From NCBI GenBank assembly GCA_021295935.1, contig JAGWBL010000014.1, positions 1 through 12,599 on the forward strand: 12,599 nucleotides of DNA. Direction: 5' to 3'. This DNA is from Pseudomonadales bacterium. Its GTDB lineage: Bacteria > Pseudomonadota > Gammaproteobacteria > Pseudomonadales > Azotimanducaceae. The notes beneath the pieces are model-generated. The model saw nothing but the letters and a program-made list of their open reading frames with translations. It was not told where the DNA came from and did no database searches. Of the stretch, positions 6,542 through 12,599 are shown piece after piece. The translations under genes and the position numbers were made by a program. Each line of letters opens with the position of its first letter. Position 1 is the stretch's first letter.

Positions 6542-7237
6542 TCACGCACCCACGGACATGGTGTCGATGGGGATGCCCGGCCCCATGGTGCTGGAGAGCG
6601 TTATCTTTCGCACGTACGTGCCCTTGCTCGTCGCGGGCCTCGCCCGCTTGAGGTCCGTCAGGAGCGCGGCAACGTTCTCTTCAACTTGCTGCGGGTCCTG
6701 ACCGACGTGACCCACGGACCCGTGGATGATCCCGCCCCGATCAGCTCGGAACTGCACCTGCCCGCTCTTCGCGTTCTTCACCGCGGTCGCGACCTCGGCA
6801 GTCACGGTGCCCGATCTGGGATTGGGCATGAGGCCCCGCGGCCCCAGGATGCGACCCAACTTGCCGACGGACCGCATGCAGTCCGGTGCCGCTATGCACA
6901 CGTCGAAGTCCAACCTGCCGGCCTTCACTTCCTCCACAAGGTCCTCGTACCCGACAACATCCGCGCCGGCTTCCTTTGCCGCGTTGGCGAGGTCGCCCTG
7001 GGCGAACACCGCCACCCTGACGAGCTTGCCGATGCTGTGAGGCAACGCCGTGGACCCCCGTACCATCTGGTCGCCTCGCTTGGTGTTGATGCCCAAATTA
7101 ATGGCGACATCCAGCGACTCCTTGAACTTCGCTGCTGGCAACGTGTTGAGCGCTTTCACGGCCTCGCTGATGGAATAGGTCCGAGACAAGTCAAGGGCAT
7201 CCGCCGTCTTCCTCTGCCGATTCGTGATCTTGCTCAT
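6542..7237 (-). CDS. rplA: rplA, ribosomal protein L1
   Basis: 231 residues, as expected (234 in E. coli). L1 binds 23S rRNA at the L1 stalk, helps release deacylated tRNA from the E site, and in many bacteria represses its own operon. Recognisable blocks are AKFKESLDVAINLGINTKRG, VRVAVFAQG, the family signature region FDVCIAAPDCMRSVGKLG followed by LGPRGLMPNPRSGTVT, and VKNAKSGQVQFRADRGGIIH. LPHSIGKLVRV replaces the more usual LPHGTGKTVRV. Its ATG overlaps the rplK TGA by 4 bases (ATGA at 7237-7234), implying translational coupling. Stop TGA. Confidence 0.97.
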   Translation of the reverse strand: MSKITNRQRKTADALDLSRTYSISEAVKALNTLPAAKFKESLDVAINLGINTKRGDQMVRGSTALPHSIGKLVRVAVFAQGDLANAAKEAGADVVGYEDLVEEVKAGRLDFDVCIAAPDCMRSVGKLGRILGPRGLMPNPRSGTVTAEVATAVKNAKSGQVQFRADRGGIIHGSVGHVGQDPQQVEENVAALLTDLKRARPATSKGTYVRKITLSSTMGPGIPIDTMSVGA

Positions 7238-7671
7238 GACACTCCCTCCACCTCGACCCCGGCACTTCGGGCACTGCCTGCGAGCGTCCGCACCGCGGCA
7301 TCCATGTCCGCCGCTGTCAGGTCCGGATCCTTCGTCCGGGCGATGACCTCGAGCTGTTCGCGGGATATCCTGCCCACCTTGTTCTTGTTGGGTTCGCCGC
7401 TTCCCTTCTCGATTCCGATCGCCTTGCGAATAAGCACCGATGCTGGCGGGGTCTTGGTAACGAAGGAAAAGGTCCGGTCTGCGTACACGGTGATAATCAC
7501 GGGAATCGGAAGCCCCGCCTCCTCCGTCTGCGTCTTCGAATTGAAGGCCTTGCAGAACTCCATGATGTTCACGCCCTGGGCACCCAGAGCGGGTCCCACC
7601 GGCGGACTCGGATTGGCCTGTTGGGCCGGCACTTGCAACTTGATGTAGGCTTGGACCTTCTTGGTCGCCAT
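7234..7671 (-). CDS. rplK: rplK, ribosomal protein L11
   Basis: 145 residues. L11 binds the GTPase-associated centre of 23S rRNA and is needed for RelA activation. The N-terminal domain contains VQAYIKLQVPAQQANPSPP and VGPALGAQGVNIMEFCKAFN, with PAQQ where PAGK or AAGM is usual. FSFVTKTPPASVLIRKAIG links to the RNA-binding C-terminal domain, with GRISREQLEVIARTKDPDL and a final LAGSARSAGVEVEG. The start is 6 bases after the nusG TAA; the perfect GGAGG at 7677-7673 is only one base from the ATG, too close for ideal use, so the AAAGGG just upstream or ribosomes finishing nusG may drive initiation. Stop TGA overlapping rplA. Confidence 0.97.
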   Translation of the reverse strand: MATKKVQAYIKLQVPAQQANPSPPVGPALGAQGVNIMEFCKAFNSKTQTEEAGLPIPVIITVYADRTFSFVTKTPPASVLIRKAIGIEKGSGEPNKNKVGRISREQLEVIARTKDPDLTAADMDAAVRTLAGSARSAGVEVEGVS

Positions 7672-7677
7672 GCCTCC

Positions 7678-8232
7678 TTACCCTTTCTCCACTTCCGAGA
7701 AGTTCAGTTCCACCGGGGTGGAGCGACCGAAGATCGTCACTGCCACCACGAGTCGGCTCTTCTCGTAGTTGACTTCTTCGACCATGCCGCCGAAGTCGTT
7801 GAATGGCCCGTCGATCACGCGAACCAACTCACCGGGTTCGAACGTGGTCTTCGGGGTCACCGCCTCCGCGCCCTGCCTCACCTTGTCGAGAATCGACTTC
7901 GCTTCGTTGGGGCTCAGTGGACGCGGCTTGTCCTTCGTTCCGCCAATGAACTTGATCACGCGCGGCGTGGAGTTGACAAGTTGCCACGTGGCTTCGTTCA
8001 TTTCCATCTGCAGCAGCACATATCCCGGGAAGAACTTTCGCTCGCTTCGGCGCTTCGTGCCCCCGCGCATTTCCACGACCTCTTCGCTCGGCACCAGAAC
8101 GGCCCCGAATTCGCTCGACAGGTCGCTCGCCTTTATGCGTTCCTCCAGCACACGGGCCACGTTCTTCTCGTAACCCGAGTAGGCACTGATGACGTACCAG
8201 TCCAGATTCTCGCTGACAGCAAGTTCCGTCAC
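7678..8232 (-). CDS. nusG: nusG, transcription elongation/termination factor
   Basis: 184 residues from a GTG at 8232 (E. coli 181). NusG binds the polymerase clamp, suppresses pausing, and through its KOW domain contacts Rho or ribosomal protein S10. The NGN domain (about 10-117) has LDWYVISAYSGYEKNVARVL, RKFFPGYVLLQMEMNEATW and LVNSTPRVIKFIGGTKDKP. The KOW domain (about 132-184) has FEPGELVRVIDGPFNDFGGM and YEKSRLVVAVTIFGRSTPVE. The open frame extends further upstream but there it only overlaps secE in another frame; the GTG gives the family length, follows AGGGG at 8245-8241 by 8 bases, and overlaps the secE stop as GTGA, so the two are probably co-translated. Stop TAA. Confidence 0.96.
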   Translation of the reverse strand: MTELAVSENLDWYVISAYSGYEKNVARVLEERIKASDLSSEFGAVLVPSEEVVEMRGGTKRRSERKFFPGYVLLQMEMNEATWQLVNSTPRVIKFIGGTKDKPRPLSPNEAKSILDKVRQGAEAVTPKTTFEPGELVRVIDGPFNDFGGMVEEVNYEKSRLVVAVTIFGRSTPVELNFSEVEKG

Positions 8233-8609
8233 CCAAGCAACCCCTGGACAAACCAGGAGAGCACCGAGTCCAGCGCCCACAGCATGAGCGCGAAAACCAG
8301 CACCGTGAGAAGCACGATCATGGTTGTGGACAGGGTCTCCTGACGCCTCGGCCAGACGACTCGTCGAATCTCGGCCCATGCCTCCTTGGCCATCTCCCAG
8401 AGGGCGCGAGCTCGTACGGTCTGCATAAGCACGTGAACCGCCAGAGCTGCCAAACCGAGCACGCCGAGCACCCGCACCAGCAGCGACAGATCCTGAAGCC
8501 ACCAGTTCCCGAATATGGCGGCGGCCACGAGCAGGAACACAACCGCCCACTTGACGCGGTCCAGCGCGCCTGAGCTTGCCGCAGCGCCTGTCTTCGGATT
8601 GACTGCCAT
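8229..8609 (-). CDS. secE: secE, preprotein translocase subunit SecE
   Basis: 126 residues, matching the three-helix gammaproteobacterial form (E. coli 127). SecE clamps SecY in the inner-membrane translocon. Membrane segments are at about 20-38, 42-62 and 95-121; the conserved amphipathic helix with WAEIRRVVWPRRQETLSTT lies just before the third and is the essential family signature. It begins 41 bases after the tRNA-Trp gene with only a weak ribosome binding site (GGAC). The TGA overlaps the nusG GTG by 4 bases. Confidence 0.95.
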   Translation of the reverse strand: MAVNPKTGAAASSGALDRVKWAVVFLLVAAAIFGNWWLQDLSLLVRVLGVLGLAALAVHVLMQTVRARALWEMAKEAWAEIRRVVWPRRQETLSTTMIVLLTVLVFALMLWALDSVLSWFVQGLLG

Positions 8610-8624
8610 GATCGTTACGTCCGG

Positions 8625-8640
8625 AACCGCACCTGCGGTT
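8625..8640 (-). other. Perfect hairpin between tRNA-Trp and secE
   Basis: The transcript reads AACCGCAGGTGCGGTT, a 6-base stem with a 4-base loop, 10 bases after the tRNA-Trp CCA. There is no U-tract, so it is not a standard terminator; a role in tRNA 3' processing or in shielding secE mRNA is possible but unproven. Confidence 0.45.
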
Positions 8641-8650
8641 CTCCTCCGCG

Positions 8651-8727
8651 TGGCAGGCCAGGAGGGAATCGAACCCCCGACATGCGGTTTTGGAGACCGC
8701 TGCTCTACCTAACTGAGCTACTGGCCT
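8651..8727 (-). tRNA. tRNA-Trp (anticodon CCA)
   Basis: A 77-base cloverleaf with encoded CCA. The acceptor AGGCCAG pairs with CTGGCCT, the D stem GCTC pairs with GAGC, the anticodon loop CTCCAAA sits in the GCGGT/ACCGC stem, and the T loop is TTCGATT. It lies between tufB and secE, so it is probably cut from the same transcript. The anticodon is normal CCA, not a suppressor. Confidence 0.97.
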
Positions 8728-8750
8728 AAAGAAGTTGCTTGGTGTTCTAC

Positions 8751-8765
8751 GGGGTGCCGAACCCC
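8751..8765 (-). other. Short GC hairpin downstream of tufB
   Basis: The transcript reads GGGGTTCGGCACCCC, a 5-base stem with a 5-base loop, 9 bases after the tufB stop and before tRNA-Trp. No U-run follows, so full termination is unlikely; it could slow 3' decay of tufB mRNA or mark a processing site. Confidence 0.4.
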
Positions 8766-8774
8766 AGCTCCCGG

Positions 8775-9974
8775 CTACTCCAAAATCTCCGTGACGATGC
8801 CGGCACCCACGGTTCGCCCGCCTTCGCGGATGGCGAATCGCAACCCCTGGTCCATTGCGATTGGGCTGATCAACTCGACTCGAAGATCCAGCTGTTCGCC
8901 CGGCATGGCGATCTGCTGACCTGCCGGAAGCTCCACCACACCAGTCACATCGGTCGTTCGAAAGTAGAACTGCGGCCGGTATCCCGTATGGAAGGGCTTC
9001 TTGCGACCTCCTTCCTTCTCGGTCAGCACGTAGACCTGCGAGACGAACTTGGTGTGCGGAGTGATGGATTCTCGCTTCGCCAGCACCTGCCCGCGTTCCA
9101 CCTCGTCCCGCTTGATGCCCCGGAGGAGAACGCCGATGTTTTCACCTGCTCTCCCTTCGTCAAGCAGCTTGTTGAACATCTCGACACCAGTACAGACGGT
9201 TGTCTGGGTCTCCTTAATGCCCACGATCTCGACCTCTTCGCCAACCCTCACGATGCCGCGGTCGACTCGCCCAGTCACCACGGTTCCCCGCCCCGAGATC
9301 GAGAACACATCTTCGATCGGCATGAGAAACGGGGCGTCTACCGCTCGCTCCGGTTCAGGAATGTAGGTGTCCAGCACGCTGATGAGTTCACGTACGGATC
9401 CCCGGCCCTCCGGCCCTTCGTCCCCCTCGAGGGCCTTGAAGGCGCTTCCCGCTATGATCGGCGTGTCCGACGGAAACTCATTTGCCTCCAGCAGGTCCTG
9501 AACCTCGGCTGAGACCAGCTCCACGTACTCTTCGCGCTCGTCCTCGTCGATGAGATCGACCTTGTTGAGGTAGACGACAATGCGAGGCACGCCAACCTGG
9601 CGCGCGAGCAGGACGTGCTCCCTGGTTTGCAGCATCACGCCGTCGTCAGCGGAGACCACAAGAACTGCACCGTCCATCTGCGCGGCGCCCGTGATCATGT
9701 TCTTGATGTAGTCCTGGTGGCCCGGGCAGTCTACGTGGGCATAGTGACGTTCCGCGCTCTCGTACTCGACATGCGTGGTGTTGATGGTGATTCCGCGCGC
9801 CTTCTCCTCCGGAGCGTTGTCGATCTCGTCGAACGCCCTGATTCGGCCGGTGCCGGTGTCCTCGGCACAGACGATGGTCATCGCCGCCGTCAAGGTCGTC
9901 TTGCCGTGGTCCACGTGCCCAATCGTCCCCACGTTGACGTGCGTCTTGGAACGTTCAAATTTCTCTTTGGCCAT
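8775..9974 (-). CDS. tufB: Elongation factor Tu (tufB position)
   Basis: 399 residues; delivers aminoacyl-tRNA to the ribosome as a GTP complex. The GTPase domain shows the P-loop GHVDHGKT (19-26), switch I RGITINT (60-66), DCPGH (82-86), NKVD (137-140) and GSAFKAL (176-182). Domain 2 has FLMPIEDVFSISGRGTVVTG and the C terminus FAIREGGRTVGAGIVTEILE. It follows tRNA-Thr as in E. coli thrT-tufB; GAGGG at 9985-9981 sits 6 bases before the ATG. Unusual residues: GHQDYIKNM where GHADYVKNM is the rule, and SADDGVMLQTREH where the bacterial consensus is DGPMPQTREH, with both prolines lost. The catalytic His86 and the G1, G4 and G5 motifs are intact, so the protein should work, though it is clearly divergent. 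Whether a second tuf copy exists cannot be seen. Stop TAG. Confidence 0.96.
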   Translation of the reverse strand: MAKEKFERSKTHVNVGTIGHVDHGKTTLTAAMTIVCAEDTGTGRIRAFDEIDNAPEEKARGITINTTHVEYESAERHYAHVDCPGHQDYIKNMITGAAQMDGAVLVVSADDGVMLQTREHVLLARQVGVPRIVVYLNKVDLIDEDEREEYVELVSAEVQDLLEANEFPSDTPIIAGSAFKALEGDEGPEGRGSVRELISVLDTYIPEPERAVDAPFLMPIEDVFSISGRGTVVTGRVDRGIVRVGEEVEIVGIKETQTTVCTGVEMFNKLLDEGRAGENIGVLLRGIKRDEVERGQVLAKRESITPHTKFVSQVYVLTEKEGGRKKPFHTGYRPQFYFRTTDVTGVVELPAGQQIAMPGEQLDLRVELISPIAMDQGLRFAIREGGRTVGAGIVTEILE

Positions 9975-10028
9975 TTGCTGCCCTCAATCTCCCTGAGCTG
10001 GTGAGTGCCGACTTCGAGTGTTTGTGAC

Positions 10029-10049
10029 CGGGATTTTCCGAAGATCCCG
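10029..10049 (-). other. Hairpin with UUCG-like loop between tRNA-Thr and tufB
   Basis: On the transcript CGGGAT and ATCCCG pair around CTTCGGAAA, which itself contains the stable C-UUCG-G turn. It starts 9 bases after the tRNA-Thr CCA, in the 83-base tufB leader. There is no U-tract. It is a candidate boundary or processing element separating the tRNA from tufB mRNA. Confidence 0.45.
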
Positions 10050-10057
10050 TCGAGACC

Positions 10058-10133
10058 TGGTGCTCACAATCGGAATTGAACCGATGACCTCTCCCTTACC
10101 AAGGGAACGCTCTACCTACTGAGCTATGTGAGC
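10058..10133 (-). tRNA. tRNA-Thr (anticodon GGT)
   Basis: A 76-base cloverleaf with encoded CCA. The acceptor GCTCACA pairs with TGTGAGC, the D arm is GCTC-AGTAGGTA-GAGC, the anticodon loop is TTGGTAA and the T loop TTCAATT. It occupies the thrT position directly upstream of tufB. Confidence 0.97.
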
Positions 10134-10145
10134 GTACCGAGTGCG

Positions 10146-10172
10146 ATCCGGCGCCTAGGCCGAACGCTGGAT
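10146..10172 (-). other. Imperfect inverted repeat in the tRNA-Gly/tRNA-Thr spacer
   Basis: On the transcript ATCCAGCG and CGCCGGAT pair (7 of 8, one A-C mismatch) around an 11-base loop. It fills most of the 56-base spacer between the two tRNAs and may serve their separation by RNases. Confidence 0.35.
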
Positions 10173-10189
10173 GCTTGCAAATCGAGACA

Positions 10190-10263
10190 TGGTGCGGGTA
10201 GCGGGAATCGAACCCGCGGGATCAGCTTGGAAGGCTGAGGTTTTACCACTAAACAATACCCGC
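10190..10263 (-). tRNA. tRNA-Gly (anticodon TCC)
   Basis: A 74-base cloverleaf with encoded CCA. The acceptor GCGGGTA pairs with TACCCGC, the D arm is GTTT-AGTGGTA-AAAC, the anticodon loop is CTTCCAA and the T arm GCGGG-TTCGATT-CCCGC. It is in the glyT position of the E. coli cluster. Confidence 0.97.
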
Positions 10264-10308
10264 GCGCGAACGAAGGCGCATAGCCACCCTAGCCCCCTCC
10301 CTCGCCCA

Positions 10309-10393
10309 TGGTGGAGGGGGTAGGATTCGAACCTACGAAGGCTGAGCCGCCAGATTTACAGTCTGATCCCTTTGACCGCTCGGGAACCCCTCC
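10309..10393 (-). tRNA. tRNA-Tyr (anticodon GTA)
   Basis: An 85-base class II tRNA with a long variable arm and encoded CCA. The acceptor GGAGGGG pairs with CCCCTCC, the anticodon loop is CTGTAAA and the T loop TTCGAAT. It is the first gene of the tRNA-tufB unit, about 20 bases from the predicted transcription start. The anticodon is normal, not the CTA of an amber suppressor. Confidence 0.97.
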
Positions 10394-10412
10394 GTGATAC
10401 GCGTTTTGCCGA

Positions 10413-10448
10413 GGGCGCGATTATCTTCACTTCGGAACTCCCTGTCAA
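10413..10448 (-). promoter_or_regulatory. Sigma70-type promoter of the tRNA-tufB unit with GC-rich discriminator
   Basis: TTGACA (10448-10443), a 17-base spacer and GATAAT (10425-10420) make a near-consensus promoter. The following discriminator CGCGCCC (10419-10413) is the GC-rich type known to make stable-RNA promoters sensitive to ppGpp. Initiation near 10413 leaves about 20 bases before the tRNA-Tyr. No AT-rich UP element is seen. It probably also feeds tufB and perhaps the genes downstream. Confidence 0.8.
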
Positions 10449-10601
10449 GCAGAACCCCCATCCGGCGCTAAGGTCGATGTCAGAACGGTTGCATCCGCCA
10501 AGCCTGGCGCTTCCTGCTGGCCTGCCCATTCACCCTGCAAGCCTGCGAAGATGGCCATCGCTCGCGAGACGGTCAATCGGGCGACAACTTGCACACGAGG
10601 A

Positions 10602-11381
10602 TCAATCGATGCTGATCCAGCCGGACGTACCCCCTTCCTGCGTCGCGTAGGTGAGGGAAGCGAGCCCGGGAGCAAACCGATCAAAGCTCCTAGCGAGCCT
10701 TCGAGGTTCGTTGTTCCTCGCGCTGACGTGCCCGATGATCAGATGGGCTAGCGGTCCGTGCGCGAGCTGTGCCACAACGCCTATCGCAGCGTCGTTGGAC
10801 AGGTGGCCCTCGCTCCCCGCTATGCGTTCCTTGAGATGAGGCGGATCATCCCCGTTCCACAGCATGTGCAGATCGTGGTTGCTCTCCATCAACAACGCAT
10901 TGCACGACCGGTAGGCATCCAGAACTGAGGTCGGCACGTGCCCGGCGTCGGTCAACACGCCGAATTGCTTGTTCCGGTAGCTGATCACGAACTGCGTCGG
11001 TTCCGCGGCGTCGTGGGGTACCGGGACAGATCGAACCGAGAGACTGCCGATTCGCTCGCGTTTGCGAGAGCTCAGCTCGCAGATCCGCTCGAAGGGTCCC
11101 TTGTTGCGCAGCTGCAACGCAGCAAGTGTTCCCCGGGAGGCGTAGACCGGAACGTCGAAGCGCCGCGAGATGGTCCCCACTCCCTGGATGTGATCGAAGT
11201 GCTCGTGCGTCACAAGGATGGCGGAAACCGACTCCCCGGAGATGCCCAGACCCCGAAGTCGTCGCTCGGTTTCCCTACCGGAAAACCCGCAGTCGATCAG
11301 AATCACCGTTGGGTCTGCGCGGACGACGGTACAGTTGCCGCCGCTTCCGCTTCCCAGAGAAGCGACTCTAAACGTGCTCAA
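10602..11381 (-). CDS. MBL-fold metallo-hydrolase, YycJ/WalJ-like
   Basis: 259 residues if the TTG at 11381 is used. The metallo-beta-lactamase fold is clear: FRVASLGSGSGGN at the N terminus, the metal motif THEHFDH (H59, H61, D63, H64), VPHDA (H123), DAGH (D145) and GHVSARNN near the C terminus. The serine-glycine start and this H-x-S-x-x-N-N ending are typical of the YycJ/WalJ (VicX) branch, whose physiological substrate is poorly known; nuclease-like chemistry is possible. It follows bamC closely, as I recall for Pseudomonas, so the two are probably one operon. The start is uncertain: AAAGGAG at 11390-11384 lies only two bases before the TTG at 11381, while the in-frame TTG at 11405 has no ribosome binding site. 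Stop TGA. The 208 bases after it hold only the tRNA promoter and one weak stem (CGCCA/TGGCG near 10496-10509). Confidence 0.9.
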   Translation of the reverse strand: MSTFRVASLGSGSGGNCTVVRADPTVILIDCGFSGRETERRLRGLGISGESVSAILVTHEHFDHIQGVGTISRRFDVPVYASRGTLAALQLRNKGPFERICELSSRKRERIGSLSVRSVPVPHDAAEPTQFVISYRNKQFGVLTDAGHVPTSVLDAYRSCNALLMESNHDLHMLWNGDDPPHLKERIAGSEGHLSNDAAIGVVAQLAHGPLAHLIIGHVSARNNEPRRLARSFDRFAPGLASLTYATQEGGTSGWISID

Positions 11382-11420
11382 CGCTCCTTTGTCCGTGCTT
11401 CGCAACGCGAGCCACGGAGA

Positions 11421-12578
11421 TCACGCGGCCAAGTCCTTGAGAAGGGAGAGCAATCTCTCGCCGAAGTCCACGTCCAGGGGCAAGCCGTCCATCGGCTCCG
11501 CCTCCACCCATTGATCGCCGCCGTTCTCACGGACAGTTATCGCCACGTGCCGAATCTTCTGAACTCGCTTGGGCATGAATCGGGAGAACAGCGAACGCTT
11601 CATCTTGCGCGCCTTGAGCTGGCGATCCGAGACAATCACTTCGATCCGGCCCTCGTTCCGCAAGTCCTCGACGATCCGCACCTCTGCCTTTCGCAACGAC
11701 TGTCGGATGGTCGCCCAAGCGCGATCCAGATCGGTTTCCAGGACCAGCACCGGCTTCCCTTCAGCATCGCGGATCAACTGGGATTTCTCCGACATGCTCA
11801 GTTGCCGGACCAAGATTGAAGAGGACCTCTCGAGACTGTCGTGGGCGGTAAACGAAGCGAATTCTGAAACCAGCGCTTTCTCGACTTCCACATCGGAGGA
11901 CTTGAGATCTTTGCTGCTGTAATCGAAATCCGTGGCGTCGCCGTTCAGGAACCGGAAGTGGACCTCCGCGGTGCCCCGCCGCAGCCCATACTCCACGCCT
12001 CCGATAACGCGGCTGCTGGGCGCGTCAAGCCGGCCCTCACCGATTCCACCTTTGACAAGCGACTTCCATTCGGGCCCGCGCTCCTCTTCGACTCCCTCCG
12101 CGGACGGTGCCAGCTCCTCTTGCCTACCGGAGCCCGAAATGAGCAGATCCGTACTGGAAAATGCGGAGCTGGCGACGATTCCCTGATCCGGAATCTCTTG
12201 ATCGATCTCGAGTCCCTCATCTTCCAAGAATCGCTGCAACAGAGGCCAAACCACATCCGGCGTCAGACGAAGGATGACCCAGCTCCGATCTCCGAGCCTT
12301 TGGATCTTTACCAGGTCCGGGTCGTCGTCCGCGTAAAGGGGTGACGGACGCGGGACACGGCGTTCGAACAACTCGGCATTGGGCAGCAGGTCCACTTCAG
12401 GAATCTTGAGAACGTCGCGGATGGAGGTCTCGTTCAGATCCTGAGGCACGTCAAGCGCCTCGACGACTTCGGGATCCAGATAGGCCTTCCGTTTCTCCTC
12501 GGCCGGACCGCCCAGGAACAAGCCGCAGGACGTCGCCAGCAACGGAGCGGCCACCACAAAGATTGCTGTCCGTGTCAT
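11421..12578 (-). CDS. bamC: bamC (nlpB), outer-membrane assembly lipoprotein
   Basis: 385 residues, a little longer than the 344 of E. coli. BamC is an accessory lipoprotein of the BAM complex, which folds beta-barrel proteins into the outer membrane. The N terminus MTRTAIFVVAAPLLATSCG is a lipoprotein signal with the lipid-bearing cysteine at residue 18 and Gly at +2, which does not signal inner-membrane retention. A flexible segment with many prolines follows (about 60-85), then the first helix-grip domain (about 90-225, with RSWVILRLTPDVVWPLLQRF) and the second (about 270-385, with VLVLETDLDRAWATIRQSLR). GAGG lies a few bases before the ATG. dapA usually precedes bamC; only 21 bases remain upstream and cannot show it. 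The family call is by overall layout and context, with moderate sequence similarity. Stop TGA. Confidence 0.85.
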   Translation of the reverse strand: MTRTAIFVVAAPLLATSCGLFLGGPAEEKRKAYLDPEVVEALDVPQDLNETSIRDVLKIPEVDLLPNAELFERRVPRPSPLYADDDPDLVKIQRLGDRSWVILRLTPDVVWPLLQRFLEDEGLEIDQEIPDQGIVASSAFSSTDLLISGSGRQEELAPSAEGVEEERGPEWKSLVKGGIGEGRLDAPSSRVIGGVEYGLRRGTAEVHFRFLNGDATDFDYSSKDLKSSDVEVEKALVSEFASFTAHDSLERSSSILVRQLSMSEKSQLIRDAEGKPVLVLETDLDRAWATIRQSLRKAEVRIVEDLRNEGRIEVIVSDRQLKARKMKRSLFSRFMPKRVQKIRHVAITVRENGGDQWVEAEPMDGLPLDVDFGERLLSLLKDLAA

Positions 12579-12599
12579 AGCGCCTCAACTCCCCTCATC

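Noticed and set aside
8651..10393. A local amber-suppressor tRNA explaining the rpoB TAG
   Set aside because: The four tRNAs read CCA, GGT, TCC and GTA; none has a CTA anticodon. A suppressor elsewhere cannot be excluded.
10496..10509. CGCCA/TGGCG stem as the terminator of the bamC-MBL operon
   Set aside because: It has only five base pairs and no T-run follows, so termination cannot be supported.
10445..10684. Small minus-strand open frame (79 residues) spanning the MBL end and the tRNA promoter
   Set aside because: It overlaps the MBL 3' end in another frame, runs into the promoter, has low-complexity composition and no clear ribosome binding site.

Overview
The window is the minus-strand tRNA-tufB-secE-nusG-rplKAJL-rpoBC block of a proteobacterium, almost certainly a gammaproteobacterium. 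The evidence is the E. coli-like order tRNA-Tyr, tRNA-Gly, tRNA-Thr, tufB; a bamC lipoprotein gene next to a YycJ/WalJ-type metallo-beta-lactamase-fold gene (the arrangement I recall from Pseudomonas); and a beta subunit with both proteobacterial insertions, SI1 and SI2. No plasmid, phage, IS or CRISPR signal is visible. All genes read right to left.

Layout from right to left: bamC (12578-11421); MBL hydrolase (about 11381-10602); a 208-base gap holding a strong sigma70-type promoter with a GC-rich discriminator; tRNA-Tyr(GTA), tRNA-Gly(TCC), tRNA-Thr(GGT); tufB; tRNA-Trp(CCA); secE and nusG (4-base overlap); rplK and rplA (4-base overlap); rplJ; rplL; rpoB; and the start of rpoC, cut by the left edge. 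Together these make elongation factor Tu, three tRNAs it delivers plus the Trp tRNA, a Sec translocon subunit, a transcription elongation factor, the L1 and L11/L10/L12 stalk proteins and the two large RNA polymerase subunits.

The striking point is that both RNA polymerase genes are broken while every upstream gene is open. rpoB carries an in-frame TAG at 3335-3333, exactly at the invariant second arginine of the rifampicin-region THKRR motif (E. coli R529); the frame continues perfectly for another 824 codons. rpoC has lost a net 26 bases just after its zinc-binding cysteines, dropping about nine conserved residues and shifting the frame; the rest reads cleanly in the new frame to the window edge. 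TAG is the normal stop of rpoB, rplL and tufB here, so general recoding is unlikely. Either this is a decaying second copy, or a consensus/assembly artefact, or something unusual is needed to express an essential enzyme.

Secondary oddities: beta has a greatly expanded SI1 region that looks like repeated copies of one module; several near-invariant residues of beta and EF-Tu are changed; and the nusG-rplK and rplA-rplJ spacers (6 and 34 bases) leave no room for the classical L1 and L10 autoregulatory leaders. I see no convincing new multi-gene system.
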